A DNA stretch of 7,969 nucleotides from Chitinophagaceae bacterium (GCA_003167015.1 PMUF01000239.1:862-8830), one strand, 5' to 3'; positions 1 to 6,831 are shown, numbered from the stretch's first letter. Numbers and translations: made by a program. Notes: generated by a model from the letters alone, not told the origin.

Positions 1-1671
1 GAACCATCCGCGCCAGAACCAATCCAGCGTCTCGCCGGAGCCATTTTCTATCGCATGGAAGAAATCATAGGGCGTAGGATGCTTGAACGCCCATTGATGA
101 ACATAATACCGCAAGGCATAGTCGAACCGGGCCTTGCCCAGTACTTCTTCCCTTAACAATTGCAGCCCGAGACTGGGTTTGGCATAGGCGGTAACACCCA
201 GGTTCCGGCCCTGTACGACATCGGGAATGGTCATGATGGGATCGTCCCCATTGTGCCAGTAATAGGCCTCCCGTGCGCGGTTCTCAGCATGATAATATTC
301 CCCCTTGTTGAAGGCGGAATCGGCCATTGTATTGATATAGGTGTTGAACCCCTCATCCATCCAGGGATATTTGCGCTCATTGCTGCCCACAATCATGGGA
401 AACCAGTTGTGACCAAATTCATGGCTCGTCACACCCCACAGGCCCCTCATCCGCGCATGCACGCCACAGAAGACGATACCGGGATATTCCATCCCGTTGG
501 TAATGCCCGCAACATTCGTCGCCGAAGGATAGCTGAACGGATAGAGATAGCCGGAATAATATTCGATGGCGCCCTTGACATATTCGGTGGCCCGGCCCCA
601 GGCGGAATCACCGGCCACTTCGATAGGATAGAGAGATTCGGCCAGCGACTTCTTGCCATCGGGCAGGTTCATCCGGGCCGCATCCCAGACATAGGAAGAA
701 CTGGCCGCCCAGGCCACATCCCGGGTATTGTTGCAACGGAACCTCCAGGTCAGCCGGTCTTTCGCCGGACGGCTGGCAGGATTGGCCACCTCATCGACCC
801 CGCGGATGACGACTGTCTTGTCGCTGCTTTTAGCCGCAAGCAGCCGCTGCTGCTCCTTTGGTGTCAGGACTTCCGCCGGATTGACCAGCTCGCCGCTGCC
901 GCCTACGATCATATTGCCCGGAACATTGACATTGTATTCGATATCCCCATATTCGAGGTAGAACTCGCCCTGTCCAAGATAAGGCAGCGTATTCCAACCG
1001 TACACATTGTCAAACACGCACATCCTCGGATACCATTGCGCAATCTCATACATCCATCCCCCATCCTTCGCCTGGCTCCGGCCCATTCTGTCCGTACCAT
1101 ATTCGGGTATCTTGAAGGAATAGTCGATGCGGATCTTCAACACCCCGCCGTCTGATTTCAGCTCGGCCGGCAGCTTGATCTGCACCCGCGTATCGGCCAC
1201 GGTATAATCGGCAGCAACACCCTTACCGGTAGCGGGATTGATCACCTCCACGGACTTTAATTCATACCCGCCGGCGAATGCATTGCGGTTGGCCCAGCGC
1301 CCACCGCTGATCTCGGTCACCGCATTCCCACGCGAATCCGGACTATATATATTCTGATCCAGCTGCAACCATAAAAATGGCAGGTTCTGGGGACTGTTAT
1401 TCTTATAGGTGATCGTAACGGTGCCGGAAAGGGACTGGTTGACTTCATCCAGCCGGGCATCGATCTTGTAATCTGCACGATTCTGCCAGTAACGCGGACC
1501 GGGACTGCCCGCAGCGGACCGGAATTCATCCCCATAGGCCGGATAAAACAATGGCGCAAATGCCTCATGCTGATCATAGACGGAAGTAGGCGTAGACGTC
1601 GACTGCGCCCGGGAAGCCTGCTGCAGCAACAACAGCGCGCCCAGGGTCAAAAACCCGAAGAATCTTCTCAT
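1..1671 (-). CDS. Secreted M1-family zinc metallopeptidase (partial, C-terminus off the left edge)
   Basis: This is a gluzincin (M1 aminopeptidase-like) that probably removes residues from the N-termini of peptides outside the cytoplasm. The frame is open for 557 codons from the ATG at 1669-1671 to the window edge. Residues 1-22 look like a signal peptide: MRRFF, a Leu-rich core, then SRA before Gln23. The zinc site is HEFGH at residues 417-421, with the third ligand Glu440 (WMDEG) exactly 18 residues after the second His, the M1 spacing. The substrate-binding loop is GMEYP (393-397), a variant of the usual GxMEN. Tyr496, in TAYAKPSLG, fits the transition-state tyrosine. The 5'-most part of the gene encodes the beta-rich N-terminal domain. 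The stop codon and any C-terminal sorting domain lie beyond position 1. Family is clear; substrate specificity is not. The nearest upstream gene is the ABC ATPase on the same strand, 103 bp away. Confidence 0.95.
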   Translation of the reverse strand, partial: MRRFFGFLTLGALLLLQQASRAQSTSTPTSVYDQHEAFAPLFYPAYGDEFRSAAGSPGPRYWQNRADYKIDARLDEVNQSLSGTVTITYKNNSPQNLPFLWLQLDQNIYSPDSRGNAVTEISGGRWANRNAFAGGYELKSVEVINPATGKGVAADYTVADTRVQIKLPAELKSDGGVLKIRIDYSFKIPEYGTDRMGRSQAKDGGWMYEIAQWYPRMCVFDNVYGWNTLPYLGQGEFYLEYGDIEYNVNVPGNMIVGGSGELVNPAEVLTPKEQQRLLAAKSSDKTVVIRGVDEVANPASRPAKDRLTWRFRCNNTRDVAWAASSSYVWDAARMNLPDGKKSLAESLYPIEVAGDSAWGRATEYVKGAIEYYSGYLYPFSYPSATNVAGITNGMEYPGIVFCGVHARMRGLWGVTSHEFGHNWFPMIVGSNERKYPWMDEGFNTYINTMADSAFNKGEYYHAENRAREAYYWHNGDDPIMTIPDVVQGRNLGVTAYAKPSLGLQLLREEVLGKARFDYALRYYVHQWAFKHPTPYDFFHAIENGSGETLDWFWRGWF

Positions 1672-1696
1672 ATGTAAACTAAATTTATTATGGCAG

Positions 1697-1704
1697 CGAA
1701 GGTA
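1697..1704 (-). promoter_or_regulatory. Possible Bacteroidota -7 box for the M1 peptidase gene
   Basis: Read on the minus strand, TACCTTCG matches the Bacteroidota -7 consensus TAnnTTTG with one mismatch, and lies 25 bp before the peptidase ATG. A convincing TTTG -33 element at normal spacing is not visible; a CTTG occurs upstream but only about 13 bp away. The 103-bp gap (1672-1774) holds no other recognisable element and no clear intrinsic terminator for the upstream ATPase gene, only an unpaired run of T. Confidence 0.35.
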
Positions 1705-1774
1705 AGTAATGCAGGTACAAGAGCCGGTTATTTTAAGGATGTACGGAAAAAATGAAGGCTGTTTGGACCAGACG

Positions 1775-2725
1775 CTAAGGCGCCAGCCCTACAAAGACCG
1801 CCTGTCCCTTTTTATAACTATTGCTGTCCGCCCTTACTAGCAGGCGCGCAGTCGCTAACTCTACCTCTATCTCATAATAACTCCCAAAAAACGTCACCCC
1901 CACTACCCGCCCCTGCGCGGCGGCATTACCCATAGCCGACAGCGTCAGCTTCTCCGGTCGTATATACAAGAGTCTCCGCCCATCAGCCGTAGCCAGCCTC
2001 CCCAGCCTGGCCGCCAGCGCCGGATCGATCAGATTGTATTTACCAAACAACCCTGCTGTATATTCATCCGCCGGCTGCCGGTAGATCCTTTCCGGTGTGG
2101 CCTTCTGTATCAATCGCCCCCCGCTCAGCACTAATATCTCGTCGGCCCAGGATAGAATATCCTGCGGATCATGGGACACCAGGATACAACTGATATCCAT
2201 CCGCTCGGCAATATCCCGGACAACAGTCCTCAGGATCTCCTTGTGTATCCTGTCCAGATTGGAATAGGGTTCATCCAGCAGCAACAGCCGCGGCGGCTTC
2301 ACCAGCAGCCGCGCCAGCGCGATACGCTGCCGCTCCCCGCCCGATAACTGATCAGTCTTTCGCCCCAGCAAACCATCGATCCTGCACATCGCATACAGGG
2401 CGCCGGCTTCCTCATCGGACAAATCATTGGCATAGGACAGGATATCTGCCACCCGGTAATTATTCCACAATTCGAAATGCTGGGATAAATAAGCGACCCC
2501 GGAATGCCCGGGCACCAACGTCTCCAGCGGACCCCGCACCCGGCTGCCCTCCAGCCATACCTCGCCCGCATCTGGCTGCAACAGCCCCGCGATCACCTTC
2601 AGTAACGTGCTCTTGCCCGAACCCGTCGCCCCTGCCAGCGCCAGCCTCTGCCCCTTTTGCTGCGTAAAACTGATTCCGCTCACCGCGCCGCCTTTACTCA
2701 CCCCAACAACCTGTAGTAGATCCAT
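1775..2725 (-). CDS. Orphan ABC transporter ATP-binding protein with C-terminal TOBE-like region
   Basis: A 316-residue ABC ATPase that should couple ATP hydrolysis to transport in complex with an unidentified membrane partner. All motifs are intact: Walker A GATGSGKST (32-40), Q-loop Gln82 in YLSQ, signature LSGGE (127-131), Walker B LLLLDEP (147-153), D-loop SNLD (155-158) and H-loop His185 in VSHD. After about residue 225 comes an extension reading KYNLIDPALA, LLYIRPEKL and VVGVTFFGSYYEIEVEL, which resembles the TOBE domain of importer ATPases of the PotA/MalK/CysA kind. The start was placed at the ATG at 2725 because MDLLQV is where the family N-terminus begins and a TATATTTG box sits just upstream. 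In-frame ATGs at 2773 and 2791 would run through that box and into the divergent gene. No permease or binding-protein gene is adjacent, so the substrate cannot be told. The family is certain, the role is not. Confidence 0.93.
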   Translation of the reverse strand: MDLLQVVGVSKGGAVSGISFTQQKGQRLALAGATGSGKSTLLKVIAGLLQPDAGEVWLEGSRVRGPLETLVPGHSGVAYLSQHFELWNNYRVADILSYANDLSDEEAGALYAMCRIDGLLGRKTDQLSGGERQRIALARLLVKPPRLLLLDEPYSNLDRIHKEILRTVVRDIAERMDISCILVSHDPQDILSWADEILVLSGGRLIQKATPERIYRQPADEYTAGLFGKYNLIDPALAARLGRLATADGRRLLYIRPEKLTLSAMGNAAAQGRVVGVTFFGSYYEIEVELATARLLVRADSNSYKKGQAVFVGLAP

Positions 2726-2728
2726 CCC

Positions 2729-2736
2729 CAAATATA
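2729..2736 (-). promoter_or_regulatory. -7 box TATATTTG for the ABC ATPase gene
   Basis: On the minus strand TATATTTG is a perfect match to the Bacteroidota -7 consensus TAnnTTTG. Only GGG separates it from the ATG at 2725, so the transcript would be leaderless or nearly so. No TTTG -33 element is seen at 17-23 bp upstream. The match is seen directly; promoter activity is inferred. Confidence 0.5.
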
Positions 2737-2761
2737 ACGGCAGCGATTCATATTTTTGACC

Positions 2762-2769
2762 TACATTTC
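2762..2769 (+). promoter_or_regulatory. Probable -7 box TACATTTC for the kinase/DUF3037 operon
   Basis: TACATTTC matches TAnnTTTG at all but the last base and is followed by GCAT and then the ATG at 2774. It mirrors the divergent box at 2729-2736 in distance from its start codon (4 bp against 3 bp). No clear -33 element is visible. The transcript would have an extremely short leader or none. Confidence 0.42.
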
Positions 2770-2773
2770 GCAT

Positions 2774-3601
2774 ATGCACTACCATCCCCATTCACCCCGT
2801 ACGGTCCAGGTGATCCGGTATGTCACCCCTTTGCGGGAGGGCGGATCACTGCCCGCCATCGCCGAGGCCGACGATGGATTCCTCTACGTACTCAAATTCC
2901 GCGGTGCAGGTCAGGGAGTCAAGGCATTGGTAGCAGAGCTTATCGGTGGCGAGATCGCCAGGGCCCTCGGCCTGAAAGTCCCCGAACTGGTCCTGGCCCG
3001 GCTGGACGCTGCTTTCGGCCGCACGGAACCGGATGAAGAGATCCAGGATCTGCTGAAGGCCAGCGTCGGCCTCAACCTGGGCCTGCATTACCTCGCCGGC
3101 TCTATCACCTTCGATCCCGCCGTCACAGCCGTCGATCCCCTGACAGCCTCCCGCATCGTCTGGCTGGATGCGCTGCTGACCAACGTCGACCGTACCGCCC
3201 GCAATACCAATATGCTCGTCTGGAATAAAGAGTTGTGGCTCATCGACCACGGCGCCTCGCTGTATTTTCATCATTCCTGGGAGAATGATCTTCATCTTTC
3301 CCTCGAAAAGGCTATGCAACAGGCCGTACGCCCCTTCGCACCCATCACAGACCATGTCCTGCTGCCCCGGGCCTCCCGGCTGGATGAAGCCGACGCCGCC
3401 TGCCGCGAGACGCTCACCCCGGAGGTCATCGGCGCCATCGTTGGTCTGCTGCCGGACGAATGGCTCACCGGCCCCGGCTGGCCCCCCGACGAATCACCCG
3501 ACAATATCCGCTCGGTATATGTACAATTTTTAATGACCCGGATCGCCGCGTCCGGCATCTTTACAAAAGAAGCCCAGCATGCACGACAAGCACTTGTTTG
3601 A
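2774..3601 (+). CDS. HipA-like kinase family protein
   Basis: A 275-residue cytoplasmic protein of the short HipA-like kinase family, expected to transfer phosphate from ATP to a protein or small-molecule target that is not known. The N-lobe shows a Gly-rich loop (REGGSL, 21-26) and the ATP-binding lysine Lys41 in YVLKF, followed by candidate helix-C acids Glu55 and Glu60. The catalytic loop is NVDRTARNTN (137-146), with Asp139 and Asn144. The metal-binding motif is IDHG, with Asp158. All kinase residues I can place are present, so it looks active. It is shorter than E. coli HipA (about 440 residues), and there is no HipB-type DNA-binding antitoxin beside it. The ATG at 2774 was preferred over an in-frame TTG at 2756, which lies upstream of the -7 box. 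Its last 23 bp overlap the DUF3037 gene, implying translational coupling. Family is well supported; a toxin role is not. Confidence 0.88.
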   Translation: MHYHPHSPRTVQVIRYVTPLREGGSLPAIAEADDGFLYVLKFRGAGQGVKALVAELIGGEIARALGLKVPELVLARLDAAFGRTEPDEEIQDLLKASVGLNLGLHYLAGSITFDPAVTAVDPLTASRIVWLDALLTNVDRTARNTNMLVWNKELWLIDHGASLYFHHSWENDLHLSLEKAMQQAVRPFAPITDHVLLPRASRLDEADAACRETLTPEVIGAIVGLLPDEWLTGPGWPPDESPDNIRSVYVQFLMTRIAASGIFTKEAQHARQALV

Positions 3602-3962
3602 ATACGCCGTCATCCGCGTTGTTCCCAGGGTAGACCGGGAAGAGTTCCTCAATGTAGGCGTCATTCTCTATTGCCCTCAGCTGAAATTTCTGGAGTTGAT
3701 CTATACCCTCGACGCCACCCGGCTGTTGTCCTTCTCTCCCACCCTTGACCTCACGGAAATAGAAGAGCACCTGCGCGCATTTGGTAACATCACCCGGGGT
3801 AGTAAAGAAGGAGGACCTATAGGAAGGCTGGATATGCCCTCCCGGTTTCGCTGGCTGACGGCCACCCGTAGTACGGTCCTGCAGACCTCCCGCGTCCACC
3901 CGGGCTTCTGCGCAGATCCGCCGGCAGCCCTCGCCAGGCTGCATCAATCATTCGTGCTTTGA
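3579..3962 (+). CDS. DUF3037 domain protein, partner of the HipA-like kinase
   Basis: A 127-residue soluble protein recognised as DUF3037 from its opening block, which runs FEYAVIRVVPRVDREEFLNV and continues GVILYC (8-33). It has no signal peptide or membrane segment. The later part (DLTEIEEHLRAFG, about 68-80, and PSRFRWLTATRSTVLQTS, about 93-110) is more polar and carries no catalytic motif I can name. The function of the family is unknown to me. It starts inside the 3' end of the kinase gene in another frame, so the two proteins are probably made together and may act as a complex, for example as regulator or substrate of the kinase. That functional link is inference from the overlap and from my recollection that the two families often occur side by side. 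No strong Shine-Dalgarno sequence precedes the ATG. Confidence 0.88.
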   Translation: MHDKHLFEYAVIRVVPRVDREEFLNVGVILYCPQLKFLELIYTLDATRLLSFSPTLDLTEIEEHLRAFGNITRGSKEGGPIGRLDMPSRFRWLTATRSTVLQTSRVHPGFCADPPAALARLHQSFVL

Positions 3963-3975
3963 ACGCACCGCTCAT

Positions 3976-3988
3976 CCGGCATAGCCGG
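3976..3988. other. Short hairpin between convergent genes
   Basis: CCGGC-ATA-GCCGG forms a perfect 5-bp stem with a 3-base loop in the 35-bp gap between the DUF3037 gene and the convergent phosphoesterase gene. It is well placed to end transcription from both sides, but neither strand has a T tract after it, so it is not a standard intrinsic terminator. Confidence 0.3.
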
Positions 3989-3997
3989 CCGCGTCAT

Positions 3998-4774
3998 TCA
4001 TCCATGATGCCCATGTAATGCCTCCACCGGCAGCCTCGCCGCCTCCACCGTGGATTCGGCCGTATCGATGATCAGACAGCCATTGTCGAAAGGCCCCCTG
4101 GCGACACAAGGCCCATACCAATATTGTAATTCTCTCGTGAAGACATAGTTGCCGAACCCCTGCCGCCGGATATCTTCCTCATTCACCCGGCTCAACCCTT
4201 CAAAATGAAAGTGTCCGGAAATACCCAGCGTGCAGCCATGCCGCTCGATAAACGCCAGATGCTCCCGGAATTCTTCGGCCCGTTTCGGAAAATAAGTCAT
4301 CAGCCCGTGAAGGTCCGGATAGACGAAATGGCTGAACAAAATACGCAACCCCTCATAGTCGCCAATCAAGGTATCCGGCAGAGATTCCAGCCACGCCTTG
4401 TCTGCCCTGGTCAGCAGGGCATTCAGCTGAACATCCTCATACAGGAAAACGCTATTCCCCACCAGCGCCTTGCGCTCGTGGAAATCCAGCTCGTACCAGT
4501 TGTCGGGGAAATCGAATATTGTCGTGTGTGCAGGCAGCTTCCTGATCTGAAAAAGATCGTTATTGCCTATGACCGCTCCGCTGCAGTTCGCCCGTACTAT
4601 CGCAACGCATTCGTGTGCATTGCGCGTATCGAGATATTGATAAGTATTGACTTTAAATCCCACGATGTCCCCCAGGCAGACCACCTCCGTACAACCGGCG
4701 CCTTCCAGCAGCGACATCGCCGCTCTCAACGCGATGATATCTTCATGAATGTCTCCGATGACACCTATTTTCAT
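3998..4774 (-). CDS. Calcineurin-like metallophosphoesterase, last gene of the phosphonate operon
   Basis: A 258-residue cytoplasmic phosphoesterase of the MJ0936/YfcE type, expected to use two metal ions to cleave a phosphomonoester or phosphodiester. The metal motifs are in family order: GDIH (7-10), GDIVG (35-39), GNND (70-73), SHF (148-150) and GHFH (187-190). The third motif has Asn72 where many calcineurin-like enzymes have the catalytic histidine of GNH(D/E); this smaller subgroup often varies there. The ATG at 4772-4774 overlaps the phnM stop codon as ATGA, so it is translationally coupled to phnM. A minus-strand AAGGAG at 4791-4796 is 16 bases from the start, too far for a normal ribosome site. 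By context, a likely substrate is a product of the PhnM/C-P lyase route, such as 5-phosphoribosyl 1,2-cyclic phosphate, but this is inference. Fold is certain, substrate unproven. Confidence 0.92.
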   Translation of the reverse strand: MKIGVIGDIHEDIIALRAAMSLLEGAGCTEVVCLGDIVGFKVNTYQYLDTRNAHECVAIVRANCSGAVIGNNDLFQIRKLPAHTTIFDFPDNWYELDFHERKALVGNSVFLYEDVQLNALLTRADKAWLESLPDTLIGDYEGLRILFSHFVYPDLHGLMTYFPKRAEEFREHLAFIERHGCTLGISGHFHFEGLSRVNEEDIRRQGFGNYVFTRELQYWYGPCVARGPFDNGCLIIDTAESTVEAARLPVEALHGHHG

Positions 4775-5928
4775 CGGACTAAAGGTAAGACTCCTTTCTT
4801 ATAATCGGCAGCGAATTTGCTGATACCGTCTACCCATACGTTAGATACCGCGGCAAAAGAACGGTCGCCGGAAAAACTCACCAGGTCGGCTCTTTTTCCT
4901 ACGGCAATGCTACCGGTATACGCATCAAAACCCAGCATCTTCGCCGGGTTCAGCGATACCAGGTTGACGGCCTCGTGCGGAGCAATACCGTCTTCGATCA
5001 TCCGGACCACACTGCCGAGCATCGTAGGAAAATGATAATCACTGCAGAGGATGTCCACCAGCCCTTCGTCCATCGCTTCCTTGCAGGAAAGATTTCCGCA
5101 ATGAGATCCGCCACGGAAATAATTGGGCGCGCCCATGCAAACCCACATGCCCAGCTCCTTCGCCTTGCGGGCAGCCTCCAGCGTCGTAGGCATTTCAGCC
5201 AGCGTGACCCCATAGGCCGCCGCCTCGACGATATGTTCCTCGGTCGTATCGTCATGACTACCTAATATACATTTGTCGCCGAAAGCCTCGCGGATCTTAT
5301 CGCGGTGATTGACCTGCTGCGTCCTTTGTACCTGCTGCTGCAACCTGTCGATAGCCTCATCGCGCGTATAGCCACGCTCCTTCATCCGCATTTCGATCTG
5401 CTGCTCGATGGTGAATTGCCTGGTGCCGGGGATGGTGTCGTTGAAAACGACCAGGTACATGCTCTCCAGCGCAGCCATGTCCGCCAGATACGGCAGAATG
5501 ACATCCGTATTAGGATCAATACGCGCATGCAGATAATGCCGCACCAGCATACTCCCCCTCGTCGCATCGATCTGCCTGGCCAGCGTCAGGGCCTGCTCGA
5601 CGGTCCGTTGCTTATTTTCATTGTCGGAAAAGCTGATGGCGCTGAACACGGTCGTCAGCCCACAGGACGCTGCACGTACATCCAGAAAATGTGCGGCGAA
5701 AGGTGGCGCAAAAGACGCGCTGGACCGGGGATGCAGCTCTTTTTCCAGGTAGTCGGTATGGATATCGATACACCCCGGGATCAGCCATTGCCCCTGCAGG
5801 TCTGTACCTTCCCCGTAAAACTTATCCTTGTAAATGCCCGTGATGATCCCGTTATCGATGCTGATGGTCCCGGTAAAATGCCCGGTGGGCGTGACGACCT
5901 GTGCATTGGTCAGAAGATGCGTATTCAT
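4771..5928 (-). CDS. phnM: PhnM, alpha-D-ribose 1-methylphosphonate 5-triphosphate diphosphatase family
   Basis: A 385-residue member of the amidohydrolase superfamily. In the C-P lyase pathway PhnM removes pyrophosphate from ribose 1-alkylphosphonate 5-triphosphate, giving the 5-phosphate that PhnJ cleaves. Features seen: metal site HTD (57-59) in CIDIHTDYLEKELHPR, RHYLHARID (130-138), SHDDTTEEH (224-232), GAPN (266-269), RGGSH (272-276) and SDYH (296-299), which together are typical of PhnM rather than other amidohydrolases. Length is normal for the family. The ATG at 5928 was chosen over an in-frame TTG at 5952, since the family begins with a block like HLLTNAQVVTP. No Shine-Dalgarno sequence is evident. 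It follows phnE2 after 87 bp and overlaps the phosphoesterase gene by 4 bp. No phnGHIJKL gene is in view, so its operation in a full C-P lyase pathway is assumed, not shown. Confidence 0.95.
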   Translation of the reverse strand: MNTHLLTNAQVVTPTGHFTGTISIDNGIITGIYKDKFYGEGTDLQGQWLIPGCIDIHTDYLEKELHPRSSASFAPPFAAHFLDVRAASCGLTTVFSAISFSDNENKQRTVEQALTLARQIDATRGSMLVRHYLHARIDPNTDVILPYLADMAALESMYLVVFNDTIPGTRQFTIEQQIEMRMKERGYTRDEAIDRLQQQVQRTQQVNHRDKIREAFGDKCILGSHDDTTEEHIVEAAAYGVTLAEMPTTLEAARKAKELGMWVCMGAPNYFRGGSHCGNLSCKEAMDEGLVDILCSDYHFPTMLGSVVRMIEDGIAPHEAVNLVSLNPAKMLGFDAYTGSIAVGKRADLVSFSGDRSFAAVSNVWVDGISKFAADYKKGVLPLVR

Positions 5929-5958
5929 ATCTACAGTAAATATCTGGTTCAATTGTTA

Positions 5959-5972
5959 GTCTGCCGTTAGAC
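5959..5972. other. Weak second hairpin in the phnE2-phnM gap
   Basis: GTCT (5959-5962) pairs with AGAC (5969-5972) around a 6-base loop. On the minus-strand transcript it would follow the stronger stem at 5977-5993. Four base pairs alone could occur by chance; it is recorded only because it lies next to a perfect 7-bp stem in the same short leader. Confidence 0.2.
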
Positions 5973-5976
5973 CTTC

Positions 5977-5993
5977 ATAAGCCTTTGGCTTAT
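5977..5993. other. Perfect inverted repeat between phnE2 and phnM
   Basis: ATAAGCC-TTT-GGCTTAT is a perfect 7-bp stem with a 3-base loop, in the only sizeable gap (5929-6015) of the operon. On the plus strand it is followed by TTTTA, like a weak terminator, but no plus-strand gene lies to its left. On the minus strand, the direction of the operon, it is preceded by TAAAA and followed by GAAGG, so it is not an intrinsic terminator there. It could be a partial attenuator, an mRNA-processing or stability element, or a terminator for antisense transcripts. Confidence 0.5.
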
Positions 5994-6015
5994 TTTAGCG
6001 CTCCGGCTCTTTCGC

Positions 6016-6831
6016 TTATTTCAACGCCCCGCCACCCAGCAACTGTGCCCGCAACACATCGGACATCTTCTCGGTCAGCACAATTAGTAGCACGGTCAGA
6101 CAGATCAACGCCATGGCATCCCGGTAATGCAACAGCCGCATCGCCTGGAACAGCTGAAAGCCAATTCCGCCCCCGCCAAATATGCCGAGCCCTATCGCTG
6201 TCCTTATATTGATGTCATAGGCATAAAATAAATTGGCGGTGAAAGACGGCAGCGTCTGCGGCAGTATGACATAGCGTATCACCTGCCACCGCTTGGCGCC
6301 TGTCGCATAGATCGCATCCGCAGGCTCCTGCTGCGTATTCTCGATGATCTCCGTGAACAATTGGCCAAAAGTCCCTATCGTACTGAGCACCAGCGTCAGC
6401 ATCCCGGCAAAAGGTCCCAGCCCCACCGCCGCTACAAAAATCAAAATGATGAATAAGGAAGGGATCACGCGCAGGAACGATAAGATGGCTCTCACCAATA
6501 ACCTCACCGCCACCAGCGGCATCGTATTGGCCGCCGCCAGAAAAGCCAGCACGAGCGCAATACTCCCGCCGATCAGGGTGCCCATGAAAGCCATCGACAG
6601 GGTCTCCAGGATCGCCAGGCCGATGGTTTTGTCCTGCCATAACGGGTGAAAATGCGGCGGCGTCATTTCCTTGAACAGATCGATGACATAATGGAATTCC
6701 GTGAACAACATGGAAGGATCGAACCCCATGAAGACGCACGCAGCAACGATGACTACCGCCATCACGCTGAAGATCGTGGCTCTCTGCCGGTAACTCACCG
6801 GCGAAAACGTATAGTGGGATGTCACTTTCAT
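6016..6831 (-). CDS. phnE2: PhnE-type phosphonate ABC permease, second copy
   Basis: A 271-residue inner-membrane permease that would form half of the transport channel with PhnE1. A first membrane helix spans about 18-36, followed by an extracytoplasmic stretch and a helix from about 70-99. The conserved PhnE block RVIPSL is at 121-126. The ATPase-coupling loop (EAA-like) reads ADAIYATGAKRWQ (171-183) and ends at VILPQTLP (188-195). The GIFGGGGIG motif is at 216-224, and hydrophobic segments continue to the C-terminus. The start ATG (6829-6831) overlaps the phnE1 stop as ATGA, with AGGGGG at 6839-6844 as ribosome site 7 bases upstream. A reading frame open much further upstream in phnE1 is not coding. 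It is clearly related to PhnE1 but diverged, as expected for a heteromeric channel. Confidence 0.94.
   Translation of the reverse strand: MKVTSHYTFSPVSYRQRATIFSVMAVVIVAACVFMGFDPSMLFTEFHYVIDLFKEMTPPHFHPLWQDKTIGLAILETLSMAFMGTLIGGSIALVLAFLAAANTMPLVAVRLLVRAILSFLRVIPSLFIILIFVAAVGLGPFAGMLTLVLSTIGTFGQLFTEIIENTQQEPADAIYATGAKRWQVIRYVILPQTLPSFTANLFYAYDINIRTAIGLGIFGGGGIGFQLFQAMRLLHYRDAMALICLTVLLIVLTEKMSDVLRAQLLGGGALK

Noticed and set aside
160..1155. A 331-codon open frame on the plus strand.
   Set aside because: It lies wholly opposite the M1 peptidase, which has all its catalytic motifs. The plus-strand translation has no recognisable domain and a composition typical of an antisense shadow in GC-rich DNA.
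2756..2773. TTG start at 2756 for the HipA-like kinase.
   Set aside because: It would place the -7 box inside the coding region; the ATG at 2774 follows the box directly.
2726..2791. Longer N-terminus for the ABC ATPase from ATGs at 2773 or 2791.
   Set aside because: The extra residues are unlike the family, cross the TATATTTG box and overlap the start of the divergent kinase gene.
2774..3601. A classical HipBA toxin-antitoxin module.
   Set aside because: The kinase is much shorter than HipA, and no helix-turn-helix antitoxin gene is adjacent; the partner is DUF3037.
3976..3988. Intrinsic terminator between the convergent DUF3037 and phosphoesterase genes.
   Set aside because: The stem is only 5 bp and has no T tract on either strand, so it is listed as a hairpin rather than a terminator.
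4205..4804. A 199-codon open frame on the plus strand opposite the phosphoesterase gene.
   Set aside because: It is a shadow of the phosphoesterase, whose five metal motifs are intact on the other strand.
5305..5970. A 221-codon open frame on the plus strand opposite phnM.
   Set aside because: It is antisense to a clear PhnM and has no domain likeness or ribosome site.
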